DNA of 64,000 nucleotides, taken from assembly GCF_016735685.1 (NCBI RefSeq), contig NZ_JAERRA010000001.1, forward strand, positions 62,001 through 126,000, read 5' to 3'. The position numbers and the translations under genes were made by a program. The notes under the pieces are model-generated. The model worked only from the letters and a program-made list of their open reading frames with translations, searched no databases and was not told where the DNA came from. The stretch's first letter is position 1; every line of letters starts with the position of its first letter. Below are positions 1 through 10,130 of this stretch, one piece after another. Origin of the DNA: Piscinibacter lacus. GTDB taxonomy: Bacteria; Pseudomonadota; Gammaproteobacteria; Burkholderiales; Burkholderiaceae_C.

Positions 1-1
1 C

Positions 2-1705
2 CCCAGCACCGCGCTGGCCGAATCGGCCGGCCTGCTGTGCCAGCGCGGCATCGTGGTGAGCGACACGCTCCAGACCGTGACCGACCCGCGCATCTACGCC
101 CTGGGCGAATGCGCCGCGCACCGTGGCGTGGCCTATGGCCTGGTCGCGCCGCTGTTCGAGCAGGCCAAGGTCTGCGCCAACCACCTGGCCGGCTTCGGCA
201 TCGGCCGCTACACCGGCAGCCAGGTCAGCACCAAGCTCAAGGTGACCGGCATCGACCTGTTCAGCGCCGGCGACTTCATCGGCGGCGAGGGCAGCGAAGC
301 CATCGTGATGAGCGACCCCTACGGGGGCGTCTACAAGAAGCTGGTCGTGCGCGGCGACAAGCTGATCGGCGCCTGCCTCTACGGCGACACGGTGGACGGA
401 AGCTGGTACTTCAAGCTGATCCGCGAAGGCAAGCCCGTCCACGAGATCCGCGACCGCCTGATGTTCGGCGAATCCAGCCTGGGCGACACCGGCCACCAGG
501 GCCAGAGCAAGGCCGCCGCCATGGCCGACAGCGACGAGGTCTGCGGCTGCAACGGCGTCACCAAGGGCGCCATCTGCAAGGCCATCCAGGACAAGGGCCT
601 GTTCACGCTGGAGGACGTGCGCAAGCACACCAAGGCCAGCGCGAGCTGCGGCTCCTGCACCGGCCTGGTCGAGCAGATCCTGATGAGCACGGCGGGCGGC
701 GACTACTCTGCCACCCCCACCACCAAGGCCATGTGCGGCTGCACCGAGCACGGCCACCAGGCCGTGCGCGACGCGATCCGCGTGCAGCACCTCACCACGC
801 ACGACGCCGTCTTCGCGCAGATGAACTGGCGCACGCCCAATGGCTGCGCGAGCTGCCGGCCGGCGATCAACTACTACATGCTCTCCACCTGGCCCAAGGA
901 GGCGGTGGACGATCCGCAGAGCCGCTTCATCAACGAGCGCAGCCACGCCAACATTCAGAAGGACGGGACCTACAGCGTCATCCCGCGCATGTGGGGCGGC
1001 GAGACCAGCGCGGCCGAGCTGCGCCGCATCGCCGACGTGGCCGACAAGTACCAGATCCCCACCGTCAAGGTGACCGGCGGCCAGCGCATCGACCTGCTCG
1101 GCGTGAAGAAGGAAGACCTGCCCGCCGTCTGGCAGGAGATCGGCATGCCCAGCGGCCATGCCTATGCCAAGGCCCTGCGCACGGTGAAGACCTGCGTGGG
1201 CAGCGAGTGGTGCCGCTTCGGCACCCAGGACAGCACGCAGATGGGCAAGGACCTGGAGCGCGCGCTCTGGCGCATGTACGCGCCGCACAAGGTCAAGCTG
1301 GCGGTGAGCGGCTGCCCGCGCAACTGCGCCGAGAGCGGCATCAAGGACGTCGGCGTGATCGGCGTCGATTCCGGCTGGGAGCTCTACATCGGCGGCAACG
1401 GCGGCATCAAGACCGAGGTCGCGGTCTTCTTCTGCAAGGTCCGGACGCCCGAGGAGGTGCTGGAGTACGCCGGCGCCTTCCTGCAGCTCTACCGCGAGGA
1501 GGGCTGGTACCTGGAGCGCACCTGCCACTACCTGGCGCGCGTCGGTCTGGACCACATCAAGGCTCGCGTGCTCGACGACGCCGCGAACCGCAAGGCCCTG
1601 TGGGAGCGCCTGCAGTTCGCGCTGGATGGCGAGCCCGACCCCTGGTTCGAGCACGCCAAGGCCCAGGTCGACGTGCGGCAGTTCGAGCCGCTGTCGCTGG
1701 AATGA
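2..1705 (+). CDS. nirB: Assimilatory NAD(P)H nitrite reductase large subunit, 3' part (5' end outside window)
   Basis: The last 567 residues of the large subunit of cytoplasmic nitrite reductase, which takes nitrite to ammonium with NAD(P)H. The reading frame is open from base 2, so the N-terminal FAD/NAD domain is mostly cut off. The visible part holds the end of that domain (GECAAHRG), a BFD-like [2Fe-2S] region with CGC-x8-C and SCGSC near 540-665, and the siroheme/[4Fe-4S] region. In the latter the four Cys lie in CVGSEWC (about 1193-1213) and CPRNC (about 1313-1327). It is followed 48 bp later by nirD and then by nasA and a siroheme methyltransferase, so the block is an assimilatory nitrate operon. 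Identity is secure. Only the missing 5' end limits the call. Confidence 0.95.
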   Translation, partial: PSTALAESAGLLCQRGIVVSDTLQTVTDPRIYALGECAAHRGVAYGLVAPLFEQAKVCANHLAGFGIGRYTGSQVSTKLKVTGIDLFSAGDFIGGEGSEAIVMSDPYGGVYKKLVVRGDKLIGACLYGDTVDGSWYFKLIREGKPVHEIRDRLMFGESSLGDTGHQGQSKAAAMADSDEVCGCNGVTKGAICKAIQDKGLFTLEDVRKHTKASASCGSCTGLVEQILMSTAGGDYSATPTTKAMCGCTEHGHQAVRDAIRVQHLTTHDAVFAQMNWRTPNGCASCRPAINYYMLSTWPKEAVDDPQSRFINERSHANIQKDGTYSVIPRMWGGETSAAELRRIADVADKYQIPTVKVTGGQRIDLLGVKKEDLPAVWQEIGMPSGHAYAKALRTVKTCVGSEWCRFGTQDSTQMGKDLERALWRMYAPHKVKLAVSGCPRNCAESGIKDVGVIGVDSGWELYIGGNGGIKTEVAVFFCKVRTPEEVLEYAGAFLQLYREEGWYLERTCHYLARVGLDHIKARVLDDAANRKALWERLQFALDGEPDPWFEHAKAQVDVRQFEPLSLE

Positions 1706-1753
1706 TCGCTGCATCGGCCCTCCGCTGCCCCCTTCTCTTTCCAGGATCACCCC

Positions 1754-2179
1754 ATGAGCCCCCAAGACTGGAAGCCGCTCTGCCGCGTCGAGGACATTCC
1801 CAAGCTCGGCGCCCGCCGCGTGCGGCGTGCCGCGGGCGCGGAGCTGGCCGTGTTCCGCACCGCCGACGACCGCGTCTTTGCCCTGCTCGATCGCTGCCCG
1901 CACAAGGGCGGGCCGCTGTCGCAGGGCATCGTCTTCGGCGAGCGCGTCGCCTGCCCGCTGCACAACTGGACGATCGGCCTGGCCGACGGCTGCGCCCAGG
2001 CGCCCGACGAGGGCCGCACGCCGACCTTCGCGGTCAAGGTGGAGGCCGGTCAGGTCTTCCTCGATGCCGCCGAGCTGCGCAGCCTGGCGCTTGAGCCCGG
2101 CCTGGCCCCTTGCCGCGGAAGCTGCGGCCCGACCCCGGCCGGCGAGGCCGCCCCGGCGCCCGCCGACGCCCGCGCCTGA
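1754..2179 (+). CDS. nirD: Nitrite reductase small subunit, Rieske-type
   Basis: A 141-residue partner of NirB, expected to help pass electrons or stabilise the large subunit in the cytoplasm. It carries a complete Rieske ligand set, CPH at residues 48-50 and CPLH at 67-70, so it probably binds a [2Fe-2S] cluster; some NirD proteins have lost these ligands. The start ATG lies just after CCAGGATC, a modest ribosome site. The last 30 residues are Ala/Pro-rich and are probably not part of the fold. It sits between nirB and nasA on the same strand. Confidence 0.93.
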   Translation: MSPQDWKPLCRVEDIPKLGARRVRRAAGAELAVFRTADDRVFALLDRCPHKGGPLSQGIVFGERVACPLHNWTIGLADGCAQAPDEGRTPTFAVKVEAGQVFLDAAELRSLALEPGLAPCRGSCGPTPAGEAAPAPADARA

Positions 2180-2207
2180 GCCGGCCCGCCCCCTGCCCGA
2201 GCCCGCC

Positions 2208-5204
2208 ATGCGCGAAACGAAGTCCACCTGCCCCTACTGCGGCGTCGGCTGCGGCGTGATCATCACGAGCGAGGGCGAGGAGATCACCGGCGTGCGCGGC
2301 GATCCCGCCCACCCGGCCAACTTCGGCCGCCTGTGCAGCAAGGGCAGCACCCTGCACCTGACCGCCACCGCGCCCATCAAGCGGCATGAGCGCCTGCGCC
2401 AGCCGATGCAGCGCCTGCAACGCGGCGGCGCGCTGACGCCGCTGGCCTGGGACGCCGCCCTGGACCAGGTGGCCGAGCGCTTCGCCGCGATCGCCGCCGA
2501 GCACGGCCCCGATGCCCTGGGCTTCTACCTCTCCGGCCAGTTGCTGACCGAGGACTACTACGTCTTCAACAAGCTGGCCAAGGGCCTGCTGGGCACCAAC
2601 AACGTCGACACCAATTCGCGGCTGTGCATGTCCAGCGCGGTGGCGGGCTACAAGCAGAGCCTGGGCGCCGATGCGCCGCCCTGCAACTACGAGGACTTCG
2701 ACCACGCCGGCTGCCTCTTCATCGCCGGCGCCAACCCGGCCTGGGCCCATCCCATCCTGTTCCGCCGCATCGAGGACGCGCGCCGCGCGAATCCGGCGAT
2801 GAAGATCATCGTGGTGGACCCGCGCCGCACCGACACGGCCGAGGACGCCGACCTCTTCCTGCAAATCCAGCCCGGCAGCGATGTGGCGCTCTTCCACGCC
2901 ATGCTGCATGTGATGGTCTGGGAGGAATGGGTGGACGCCGCCTGGATCGCCCGCCACACCACCGGCTGGGACGCGATCAAGCGCCAGGTGCATGCCATGG
3001 GCCCGCGCGAGGCCGCGCGCATCTGCGGCGTGCCGGCCGAAGCCATCGTGCAGGCCGCACGCTGGTTTGCCTGGGGCGGGGCCGATGCGGCGCCGGCCGA
3101 GGCCCGCCAGCGCGCCGCCACCCTCTCGCTCTACTGCCAGGGCCTGAACCAGAGCAGCAGCGGCACGGCCAAGAACAGCGCGCTGATCAATCTGCACCTG
3201 GCCTGCGCGCAGATCGGCCGGCCCGGCGCCGGGCCCTTCTCGCTGACCGGTCAGCCCAATGCCATGGGCGGGCGCGAGGTGGGCGGCATGGCCACCCTGA
3301 TGTCCGGCCACCGCGACCTGGCCAACCCGCAGCACCGTGCCGAGGTGGCCGCGCTCTGGGGCGTGGACGCCGTGCCAGACAAGCCCGGCCAGGCCGCGAT
3401 GGCGATGTTCGAGGCCGCGGCCCGCGGCGAGATCAAGGCCCTGTGGATCGCCTGCACCAACCCCGCCCAGTCCCTGCCCGACCAGGCCCTGGTGCGCGTG
3501 GCCCTGGCCCGCTGCGAATTCGTCGTGCTGCAGGAAGCCTTCGGCGGCACCGAGACCGCCGCCCTGGCCGACCTGCTGCTGCCCGCCGCCACCTGGGGCG
3601 AGAAGGACGGCAGCGTCACCAACAGCGAGCGCCGCATCAGCCGCGTGCGCGCCGCCGTGCCGCCCCCCGGTGAGGCGCGTGCAGACTGGCAGATCGCGGT
3701 CGACGTGGCCCAGCGCCTGGAAGCGCGGCTGCGCCCCGGCCGGGCCACGCTCTTTCCCTACCCCACGCCCGAAGCGGTCTGGAACGAGCACCGCGAAAGC
3801 ACCCGGGGCCGCGACCTCGACATCACCGGCCTGAGCTGGGCCCGGCTGGAGGCCGAAGGCCCGCAGCACTGGCCCTGCGCCGATGCCGATGCGCCGGCCA
3901 CGGCCCGGCTCTACACCGACTTCCGCTTCGCGACCGCCGATGGCCGCGCCCGCTTCATCGACACGCCCTGGAAGCCAGTGGCCGAGCCCTGCGATGCGCG
4001 CCACCCCTTCGCCCTGAGCACCGGCCGCCTGCGCGACCAGTGGCATGGCCTGAGCCGCAGCGGCACGGTGGCCCGGCTGTGGGCGCATGCGCCGCAGCCG
4101 GTCGTGCAGATGCATCCGCAGGACCTGGCCCGCCGCGGCCTGCGCGAAGGCGAGCTGGCCGAGCTGAAGAGCCGCCGCGGCAGCCTGGTGCTGCCGGTGC
4201 AGGCCGATGCGCGGGTCGCGCCGCTGCAAGCCTTCGTCGCCATGCACTGGGGCGAAGCGGTGCTGGCCGGCCGCGATGCCCAGGGCCGGCTGCGGGCCGG
4301 CGTGAACCAGCTCATGCACCGCCGGGTCGATCCGCAGTCGCAGCAGCCGGAGCTGAAGCACGCCGCCATCGCCATCCGGCCGGCCACCCTGCCCTGGCGC
4401 CTGTTCGCCGCCTGCTGGCTGCCGGCCGAGGAGCTGCCGGCCCTGCGCGGCGCGCTGCGCGCCTGGGCCGATGCGCAAGCCGGCCTGCGCCACCGCAGCC
4501 TGGTGCCGGTGGCCGCCCCGCCGGTCGCGGCCGACGACCCGCTGGGCGACCGACCGGGCCTGCGCCTGCACCTGGCCGCCGAGACCGCACTGGCCCCCGA
4601 GGCCCTGGCCGCGCTGGAAGCTCTGCTCGGCTTGGACCGCGGCCTGCTGCTGCGCTATGCCGACCCGCGCGGCGGCCAGCGCCGCCTGCTGCGCCTGGCC
4701 GGCCCGGGCGCGGCGGCCCGGCTGGAGACCCTGCTGATCGCCGGCCCGCTGGTCGGTGCCGACGGCATGACCGAGGCCCTGCCCGCCGCCGCCCCGACTG
4801 CCACCGGCCCGGCCACCGAACCCGCCCGCCGCCGCGGCCCCAGCAGCGTCAGCGCGCCCGTGGCGGCCGGCTCACGCGGTGAGCCGGCCGCCGCCTGGCT
4901 GCAAGGCTGGTGGGCCGATCGCCTGCCGATCGGCGCGCACACCCGCAGCCTGCTCGCGCCCCATCCGGCCGCGCCGGCCGAGGATGCGGCCCGGCCCGCC
5001 CGCGGCCGCCAGGTCTGCAACTGCCTGGACGTATCCGAGCCGGCCATCCGCAGCACGCTGGCCGGCCTGCCCGGCAGCGCGGCCGAACGGCTGGGCGGCC
5101 TGCAAGCCGCGCTGGGCTGCGGCACGTCCTGCGGCTCCTGCCTGCCCGAGCTGCGCCGCATGGTGCAAGACGTGGCCTGCCCGCGCACCGCCGCCACGGC
5201 CTGA
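2208..5204 (+). CDS. nasA: Assimilatory nitrate reductase catalytic subunit with C-terminal [2Fe-2S] domain
   Basis: A 998-residue molybdenum enzyme that reduces nitrate to nitrite in the cytoplasm and feeds NirBD. The N-terminus has the [4Fe-4S] motif CPYCGVGCGV followed by LCSKGS, then the Mo-bisPGD oxidoreductase domain and a molydopterin dinucleotide-binding domain. A BFD-like [2Fe-2S] domain closes the protein from about residue 935 (QVCNCLD, then GCGTSCGSC). Start choice: ATG at 2208 gives the family's usual MRETKSTCPYCG beginning. The frame stays open further upstream across the end of nirD, but that part looks like spurious reading. A low-complexity Ala/Pro linker of about 30 residues near 4780-4900 separates the MoCo part from the ferredoxin-like tail. 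The NAD(P)H-accepting partner subunit is not seen here. Confidence 0.93.
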   Translation: MRETKSTCPYCGVGCGVIITSEGEEITGVRGDPAHPANFGRLCSKGSTLHLTATAPIKRHERLRQPMQRLQRGGALTPLAWDAALDQVAERFAAIAAEHGPDALGFYLSGQLLTEDYYVFNKLAKGLLGTNNVDTNSRLCMSSAVAGYKQSLGADAPPCNYEDFDHAGCLFIAGANPAWAHPILFRRIEDARRANPAMKIIVVDPRRTDTAEDADLFLQIQPGSDVALFHAMLHVMVWEEWVDAAWIARHTTGWDAIKRQVHAMGPREAARICGVPAEAIVQAARWFAWGGADAAPAEARQRAATLSLYCQGLNQSSSGTAKNSALINLHLACAQIGRPGAGPFSLTGQPNAMGGREVGGMATLMSGHRDLANPQHRAEVAALWGVDAVPDKPGQAAMAMFEAAARGEIKALWIACTNPAQSLPDQALVRVALARCEFVVLQEAFGGTETAALADLLLPAATWGEKDGSVTNSERRISRVRAAVPPPGEARADWQIAVDVAQRLEARLRPGRATLFPYPTPEAVWNEHRESTRGRDLDITGLSWARLEAEGPQHWPCADADAPATARLYTDFRFATADGRARFIDTPWKPVAEPCDARHPFALSTGRLRDQWHGLSRSGTVARLWAHAPQPVVQMHPQDLARRGLREGELAELKSRRGSLVLPVQADARVAPLQAFVAMHWGEAVLAGRDAQGRLRAGVNQLMHRRVDPQSQQPELKHAAIAIRPATLPWRLFAACWLPAEELPALRGALRAWADAQAGLRHRSLVPVAAPPVAADDPLGDRPGLRLHLAAETALAPEALAALEALLGLDRGLLLRYADPRGGQRRLLRLAGPGAAARLETLLIAGPLVGADGMTEALPAAAPTATGPATEPARRRGPSSVSAPVAAGSRGEPAAAWLQGWWADRLPIGAHTRSLLAPHPAAPAEDAARPARGRQVCNCLDVSEPAIRSTLAGLPGSAAERLGGLQAALGCGTSCGSCLPELRRMVQDVACPRTAATA

Positions 5205-5252
5205 GCCGCGGTTCGGCCCCGCCCCCGCCTGCCCCCTTCCAAGGAGTCCGCC

Positions 5253-6062
5253 ATGACCGTTACCGCCCCGGCCGCCCTGCCCACCGTCTGGCTGGTCGGC
5301 GCCGGCCCCGGCGACCCGGAGCTGCTGACCCTGCGCGCCGCCCGCCTGCTCGGCGCGGCCGATGTGGTGCTCTGCGACGACCTGGTCGACCGCCGCGTGC
5401 TCGCCCTGCTCAAGCCCGAGGCGCGGGTGCTCGCGGTCGGCAAGCGCGGCGGCTGCGTGTCGACCGAGCAGGCCTTCATCCATCAGCTCATGGTGCGCGA
5501 GGCGCGCGCCGGCCGGCGCGTGGTCCGGCTCAAGGGCGGCGACCCCTTCGTCTTCGGCCGGGGCGGCGAGGAAGTCGATGCCCTGCGCGAGGCGGGGCTG
5601 GACGTGCAGGTCGTCCCCGGCCTCAGCGCCGGCGTGGCCGGCCCAGCGGCCTTCGGCATCCCGGTGACCGACCGCCGCCATGCGCGCGGCCTGGTGCTGG
5701 TGACCGGCCATGCGCAGGACGGCGGCGCCGGCCCCGACTGGCCCAGCCTGGCCGCCGCCGCGCGGGCCAGCGCCCTGACCCTGGTCGTCTACATGGGCGT
5801 GGCGCGCAGCGCGGCCATCGCCCGGGCCCTGATCGACGGCGGCCTGCCAGCCGACACGCCCGCCGCCGTCGTGCAGGCCGCGCACACCGAGGCGCAACGC
5901 CTGGGCGTCAGCACCCTGGCCGGGCTGCCCGCGCTGATCGCCCGCGAGGGCTTTGCCAGCCCGGCCGTGCTGGTCATCGGCGAAGTGCTGCACGCCGCCG
6001 CGCTGGCGCGCGAGGCGCTGGCGGGCGCAGCGGCTGAGCCTGGGCTGCGCCGCCTGGGCTGA
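5253..6062 (+). CDS. cobA: Uroporphyrinogen-III C-methyltransferase (siroheme synthesis)
   Basis: 269 residues of the SUMT family, which methylates uroporphyrinogen III at C2 and C7 to give precorrin-2 for siroheme. The N-terminus has the typical [20 protein letters not shown] loop, then [18 protein letters not shown] and the VPGLSAG motif, all hallmark SAM/substrate sites of the family. The protein lacks the CysG dehydrogenase/chelatase domains, so those steps must come from elsewhere. A good ribosome site (CCAAGGAG) precedes the ATG. It lies 48 bp after nasA and so provides the NirB cofactor within the same operon. Confidence 0.93.
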   Translation: MTVTAPAALPTVWLVGAGPGDPELLTLRAARLLGAADVVLCDDLVDRRVLALLKPEARVLAVGKRGGCVSTEQAFIHQLMVREARAGRRVVRLKGGDPFVFGRGGEEVDALREAGLDVQVVPGLSAGVAGPAAFGIPVTDRRHARGLVLVTGHAQDGGAGPDWPSLAAAARASALTLVVYMGVARSAAIARALIDGGLPADTPAAVVQAAHTEAQRLGVSTLAGLPALIAREGFASPAVLVIGEVLHAAALAREALAGAAAEPGLRRLG

Positions 6063-6148
6063 GGCCTTCCCGAGCGCCGCCGGCTTCGCCCCGAGCCGCT
6101 GGCCGCGATGCGGAAGGCCGCCCAGCGCGGTGGCATCATGCGCCCGCC

Positions 6149-6934
6149 ATGAGCCTGCTTGCGATCGATGTCGGCAACACCCGCCTGAAATGGGCCCTGC
6201 ATGCGGCTGCCGATCCCGGCAGCGGGCCGCTGGCGCAGGGCGTGGTCTTCCTGGAGCACATCGAGCAACTGGCCGAGCGCGACTGGGCGGCTCTGCCGCC
6301 ACCCGAGGCCATGATCGGCTGCTGCGTGGCCGGCGACACGGTGCGCCGCCGCGTGCAGGAGCAACTGGAGCTGTGGGACAGCCTGCCGCCGCGCTGGGTG
6401 GTGCCGGCGCTGCGCGAGGCCGGGGTGAGCAATGGCTACGACCATCCGGCCCGGCTGGGCAGCGACCGCTGGGTGGCGCTGATCGGCGCGCACTGGCGGC
6501 AGCGCCAGGCCGGCGACCGGCGGCCGGTGCTGGTGGTGATGGTCGGCACGGCCGTCACGGTCGATGCTCTGGACAGCGAGGGCCGCTTCCTGGGCGGCCT
6601 GATCCTGCCGGGCCACGGCATCATGCTGCGGGCCCTGGAATCGGGCACCGCCGGCCTGCGCGTGCCGACCGGCGAAGTCGTGCCCTTCCCGACCAACACC
6701 AGCGATGCGCTGACCAGCGGCGGCACCTATGCGATTGCCGGCGCGATCGAGCGCATGCACCACCATCTGGCTGCCCGCTGCGGCCTGGCGCCGCGGGTGG
6801 TGATGAGCGGCGGCGCCGGCTGGAAGATGGCACCGCACCTGAGCGTGCCGCACGAGCTGGTCGACGGCCTGATCTTCGACGGCCTGCTGGCCGTGGCCGA
6901 GGCGCGCGAGCGCGACCGGGCCGCCGCGGGCTGA
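6149..6934 (+). CDS. coaX: Type III pantothenate kinase
   Basis: 261 residues that phosphorylate pantothenate, the first step of coenzyme A synthesis, in the cytoplasm. The ASKHA fold is visible as [15 protein letters not shown] at the start, [11 protein letters not shown] in the middle, GTAVTVDAL for the second phosphate motif, and a GGAGW motif near the C-terminus. In many betaproteobacteria this gene follows a biotin ligase gene; here it follows the siroheme methyltransferase by 86 bp. It converges with hslU. Confidence 0.93.
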   Translation: MSLLAIDVGNTRLKWALHAAADPGSGPLAQGVVFLEHIEQLAERDWAALPPPEAMIGCCVAGDTVRRRVQEQLELWDSLPPRWVVPALREAGVSNGYDHPARLGSDRWVALIGAHWRQRQAGDRRPVLVVMVGTAVTVDALDSEGRFLGGLILPGHGIMLRALESGTAGLRVPTGEVVPFPTNTSDALTSGGTYAIAGAIERMHHHLAARCGLAPRVVMSGGAGWKMAPHLSVPHELVDGLIFDGLLAVAEARERDRAAAG

Positions 6935-6935
6935 G

Positions 6936-6952
6936 GCCCCGCGCCGCGGGGC
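6936..6952. terminator. Perfect GC palindrome between convergent coaX and hslU
   Basis: Between the coaX stop (6932-6934) and the hslU stop (6953-6955) lies GCCCCGCG-C-CGCGGGGC, a perfect inverted repeat filling almost the whole 18-bp gap. There is no T-tract on either side. It may act as a two-way transcription block, but that is inferred from position and symmetry only. Confidence 0.5.
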
Positions 6953-8374
6953 TCAGAGGATGAAGCGCGACAGGTCCTCGTTGCGCGCCAGCGAGGCCAG
7001 GCGCTGGTCCACATAGGCCGCATCGATCACCACGGTCTGGCCGGCGCGGGCCGGTGCATCGAAGCTGATCTCGTCGAGCAGCCGCTCCATCACCGTGGCC
7101 AGGCGGCGGGCGCCGATGTTCTCGGTGCGCTCATTGACCTCGCAGGCGATGGCGGCCAGGCGCTGCACGCCCTCGGGCATGAACTGCAGGCTGACGCCCT
7201 CGGTGGCCAGCAGGGCGATGACCTGGCGGGTCAGGCTGGCTTCGGTGCCGGTGAGGATGGCCTCGAACTCGGCAACGCCGAGGGCGCCCAGCTCGACACG
7301 GATCGGGAAGCGGCCCTGCAGCTCGGGGATCAGGTCGCTGGGCCGGCTGAGGTGAAAGGCGCCGGAGGCGATGAAGAGCATGTGGTCGGTGCGCACCATG
7401 CCGTACTTGGTGCTGACCGTCGTGCCCTCCACCAGGGGCAGCAGGTCGCGCTGCACGCCCTGGCGGCTGACCTCGGCCTGGCCACTGCTGCCGCCACGGC
7501 TGGCGACCTTGTCGATCTCGTCGATGAAGACGATGCCGTGCTGCTCGGCCCGCTGCAGGGCCAGGGCGCGGGTCTCGTCCTCGTTGACGCGCTTGGTGGC
7601 TTCCTCGTCGATGAGCAGCTTGCGCGCCTCGGCGATCGGCAGCTTGCGCATCGCGCGCTTGCCGGCCCCCAGGCCGGCGAACAGGCCCTTGAGCTGCTCG
7701 GCCATCTCGTCCATGCCCGGCATGCCGGGCATCGCGGCAATCTCCACGCCGGGCCGAGCCTCGGCCAGCTCGATCTCGATCACGGTGGCGTCCAGCCTGC
7801 CTTCGCGCAAGCGCTTGCGCATGACCTGGCGGGCGGTGTTCTCGGGCGCCGGCACCGGCGCGGCGGGCGCCTCGGCCGCGCCGCCGAAGCCGAAGGGATC
7901 GGGCCGCGCCGCGGCGCTGCGCGGCGGCGGCACCAGCACATCGAGCAGGCGCTCCTCGGCCGCGTCCTCGGCCTGGGCGCGCTGGGCCGCCACGGCGGCC
8001 TCGCGGGCCTGCTTGACGGCCACCTCGACCAGGTCGCGGATGATGGTGTCCACATCCTTGCCGACATAGCCGACCTCGGTGAACTTGGTGGCCTCGACCT
8101 TGATGAAGGGCGCATCGGCCAGCCGGGCCAGGCGGCGCGCGATCTCGGTCTTGCCCACCCCGGTCGGGCCGATCATCAGGATGTTCTTGGGCGTGATCTC
8201 GGCCCGCAGGCCGGGCTCGACGCGGGCCCGCCGCCAGCGGTTGCGCAGGGCGATGGCCACGGCGCGCTTGGCCTCGTGCTGGCCGACGATGTGGCGGTCC
8301 AGCTCGGCGACGATCTGGGCCGGGCTCAGGTCGCGCAGGCCTTCGGTGGATGTCGGGGCAAGCGGCTCGCTCAT
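6953..8374 (-). CDS. hslU: HslUV protease, ATPase/unfoldase subunit
   Basis: 473 residues of the AAA+ ring that unfolds substrates and threads them into HslV. Walker A is GPTGVGKTE, Walker B is [10 protein letters not shown], and the long I-domain lies between them with a Gly/Ala/Pro-rich stretch. The family's N-terminal [17 protein letters not shown] follows a short leader, and the end is the typical EDLSRFIL, which docks into HslV. The start codon overlaps the hslV stop by 4 bp, which suggests translational coupling. Confidence 0.96.
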   Translation of the reverse strand: MSEPLAPTSTEGLRDLSPAQIVAELDRHIVGQHEAKRAVAIALRNRWRRARVEPGLRAEITPKNILMIGPTGVGKTEIARRLARLADAPFIKVEATKFTEVGYVGKDVDTIIRDLVEVAVKQAREAAVAAQRAQAEDAAEERLLDVLVPPPRSAAARPDPFGFGGAAEAPAAPVPAPENTARQVMRKRLREGRLDATVIEIELAEARPGVEIAAMPGMPGMDEMAEQLKGLFAGLGAGKRAMRKLPIAEARKLLIDEEATKRVNEDETRALALQRAEQHGIVFIDEIDKVASRGGSSGQAEVSRQGVQRDLLPLVEGTTVSTKYGMVRTDHMLFIASGAFHLSRPSDLIPELQGRFPIRVELGALGVAEFEAILTGTEASLTRQVIALLATEGVSLQFMPEGVQRLAAIACEVNERTENIGARRLATVMERLLDEISFDAPARAGQTVVIDAAYVDQRLASLARNEDLSRFIL

Positions 8375-8919
8375 TCGAGCACCTCGATGGTGTGGTTCAG
8401 GTTGGTGTAGATGCAGAGCTCGCCCGCGATGGTGAGCGCCTGCTTCACCACCTGCTCGGCGCCCAGCGTGGTGTGGTCGACCAGGGCCTTGGCCGCCGCC
8501 TGGGCATAGGCGCCGCCGGAGCCGATGGCCACGATGCCGTGCTCGGGCTCCAGCACATCGCCGTTGCCGGTGATGATGAGGCTGTGCTCGCGGTCGGCCA
8601 CGGCCAGCATGGCTTCGAGCTTGCGCAGCACGCGGTCGCTGCGCCAGTCCTGGGTCAGGGCCACGGCGGCGCGCATCAGGTGGCCCTGGTGCTTTTCGAG
8701 CTGGGCCTCGAAGCGGTCGAAGAGGGTGAAGGCATCGGCCGTCGCGCCGGCAAAGCCGGCCAGCACCTGGCCGCGGTGCAGCTTGCGCACCTTGCGGGCG
8801 GTCGACTTGGCGACGATCACGCCCAGCGTGACCTGGCCGTCGCCGCCCAGGGCAACCTGCCAGCCGGTTTCGGTGCGGCGACGCACGCCGAGGATGGTGG
8901 TGCCGTGGTAGCTGTCCAT
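8371..8919 (-). CDS. hslV: HslUV protease, peptidase subunit
   Basis: 182 residues of the proteasome-like threonine peptidase. The sequence [14 protein letters not shown] places the catalytic threonine (Thr7) after a six-residue propeptide that would be removed. [11 protein letters not shown] segment and [12 protein letters not shown] follow, as in the family. The gene lies 67 bp after the STAS-domain gene and directly before hslU on the minus strand. No clear heat-shock promoter was seen in the 67-bp gap, so transcription may run in from dksA and the STAS gene. Confidence 0.95.
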   Translation of the reverse strand: MDSYHGTTILGVRRRTETGWQVALGGDGQVTLGVIVAKSTARKVRKLHRGQVLAGFAGATADAFTLFDRFEAQLEKHQGHLMRAAVALTQDWRSDRVLRKLEAMLAVADREHSLIITGNGDVLEPEHGIVAIGSGGAYAQAAAKALVDHTTLGAEQVVKQALTIAGELCIYTNLNHTIEVLE

Positions 8920-8986
8920 GAGGAAGGGTGCGGGAAGGGGGAACGGTTCCGCGCGACGCCCGGCGGGCGCGGCGGACGGGGCCGGC

Positions 8987-10084
8987 TCAATCCTCGCGCA
9001 GTTGCAGCGCGGCGTGGGCCGGCAGGCCGATGGCCTGCAGCAGGGGCACGATGAGCCGGTGCGGCTGCTCGATGCGCAACTGGCAGCCGGCCGCGCGGCG
9101 CTGCAAGACCCAGTGCAGCAGCTCGGCGGCGGCCGCGGGCTCGATGCGTTGCAGCTCGCGGCAATCGAGCAGCAGGGTGCCGCGGCGCAGGGCGAGCAGC
9201 TCGGGCTGGGCCAGCCGCTCGGCCAGCGGCGCCTGCTGCACGCCGTCCAGCCGCAGCCAGCCTTCAGCCGGGATCAAGGGCTGCGGCCGCTGCCAGCGCG
9301 GCGGCGGCCCGGCAAAGCGGGCCTGGAACTCCAGCACCAGCGCGTCGAAGGCCGGCCCGCGGCCCAGGGCGCGCAGCAGGTCGGCCAGGGCGCGCCAGGC
9401 CTCGGGCTCTTCGGCCTGGGCGGCGCCGGGGGCGATGCGGGCGCGCAGGGCCTGCTCGGCGGCCTCGACCGCACCGCGTGCGAAAGCGAAGGCGGCCGCT
9501 TCCAGGCCGGGCTCGCGGCCGGTCGCGCCTTCCGCGGCGGCCCGCTCGGGCAGGGCCGGCCAGGGATCGGGCACGAGGGTGGTGCTCTCGAAGCGGCGCC
9601 GGCCGGCCGGTCGGCCCGCAGGCCGGCGCGGGGGCAGGGGCGGGGGTTCGGTCTGACGGCCCTCCCAGTCCCCGGGCCGGGGCGCGCCGGGCAGGGCCTC
9701 GGCGCTCATCTGGCGCTCGATGGCGTCGATCTTGGCGCGCACTTCCTGCTCGGCGCGGCGCCGCGCCTCGGAAAGCCAGGGCAGCACGCTGTCGTCGAGC
9801 ATGGAGCTGGGCTCCAGGGTGGCCGGGCCCACGGCGGTCGGGCCTTCGCGGCGCAGGCGGCGCAGCGCGTCGAATTCGCGCTTGCGCACGAAATCATTGC
9901 GGCGCTTGCGCTCGATCATGGCCTTCAACTCGCCCCGGGCGATCAGGGTGTCGGGCCCGGTCAGGCCGAAGCTGCTGACCTCGCCCGCCAGGGGCGCCTG
10001 GGCCGTGCCGCGCAGGCGGCGGGCCATGTTCAGCAGCAGACCGCCACCGCCCTTGCGCGGCCCGGCGGAGGGGTCGTCGCTCAT
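8987..10084 (-). CDS. STAS-domain protein of unknown function
   Basis: A 365-residue protein with no catalytic motif that I can see. The N-terminal third is charged and helical ([20 protein letters not shown], then an Arg-rich stretch). The middle is Pro/Arg-rich low complexity, followed by an Ala-rich helical part. The last 100 residues look like a STAS domain, with the strand-helix pattern [20 protein letters not shown] and a following [26 protein letters not shown] domains usually mediate regulatory protein contacts. It lies between dksA (46 bp) and hslV (67 bp) and is probably co-transcribed with them. Its function is unknown. Confidence 0.8.
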   Translation of the reverse strand: MSDDPSAGPRKGGGGLLLNMARRLRGTAQAPLAGEVSSFGLTGPDTLIARGELKAMIERKRRNDFVRKREFDALRRLRREGPTAVGPATLEPSSMLDDSVLPWLSEARRRAEQEVRAKIDAIERQMSAEALPGAPRPGDWEGRQTEPPPLPPRRPAGRPAGRRRFESTTLVPDPWPALPERAAAEGATGREPGLEAAAFAFARGAVEAAEQALRARIAPGAAQAEEPEAWRALADLLRALGRGPAFDALVLEFQARFAGPPPRWQRPQPLIPAEGWLRLDGVQQAPLAERLAQPELLALRRGTLLLDCRELQRIEPAAAAELLHWVLQRRAAGCQLRIEQPHRLIVPLLQAIGLPAHAALQLRED

Positions 10085-10130
10085 GCGCGCAGGCCGGGTG
10101 CGGGGGGCAGCAGGCGCAGGCGCATCCGCT

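Noticed and set aside
2034..4571. 845-codon open frame antisense to nasA
   Set aside because: Gly/Gln/Ala/Arg-rich shadow of a high-G+C gene, no domain, opposite to a certain gene.
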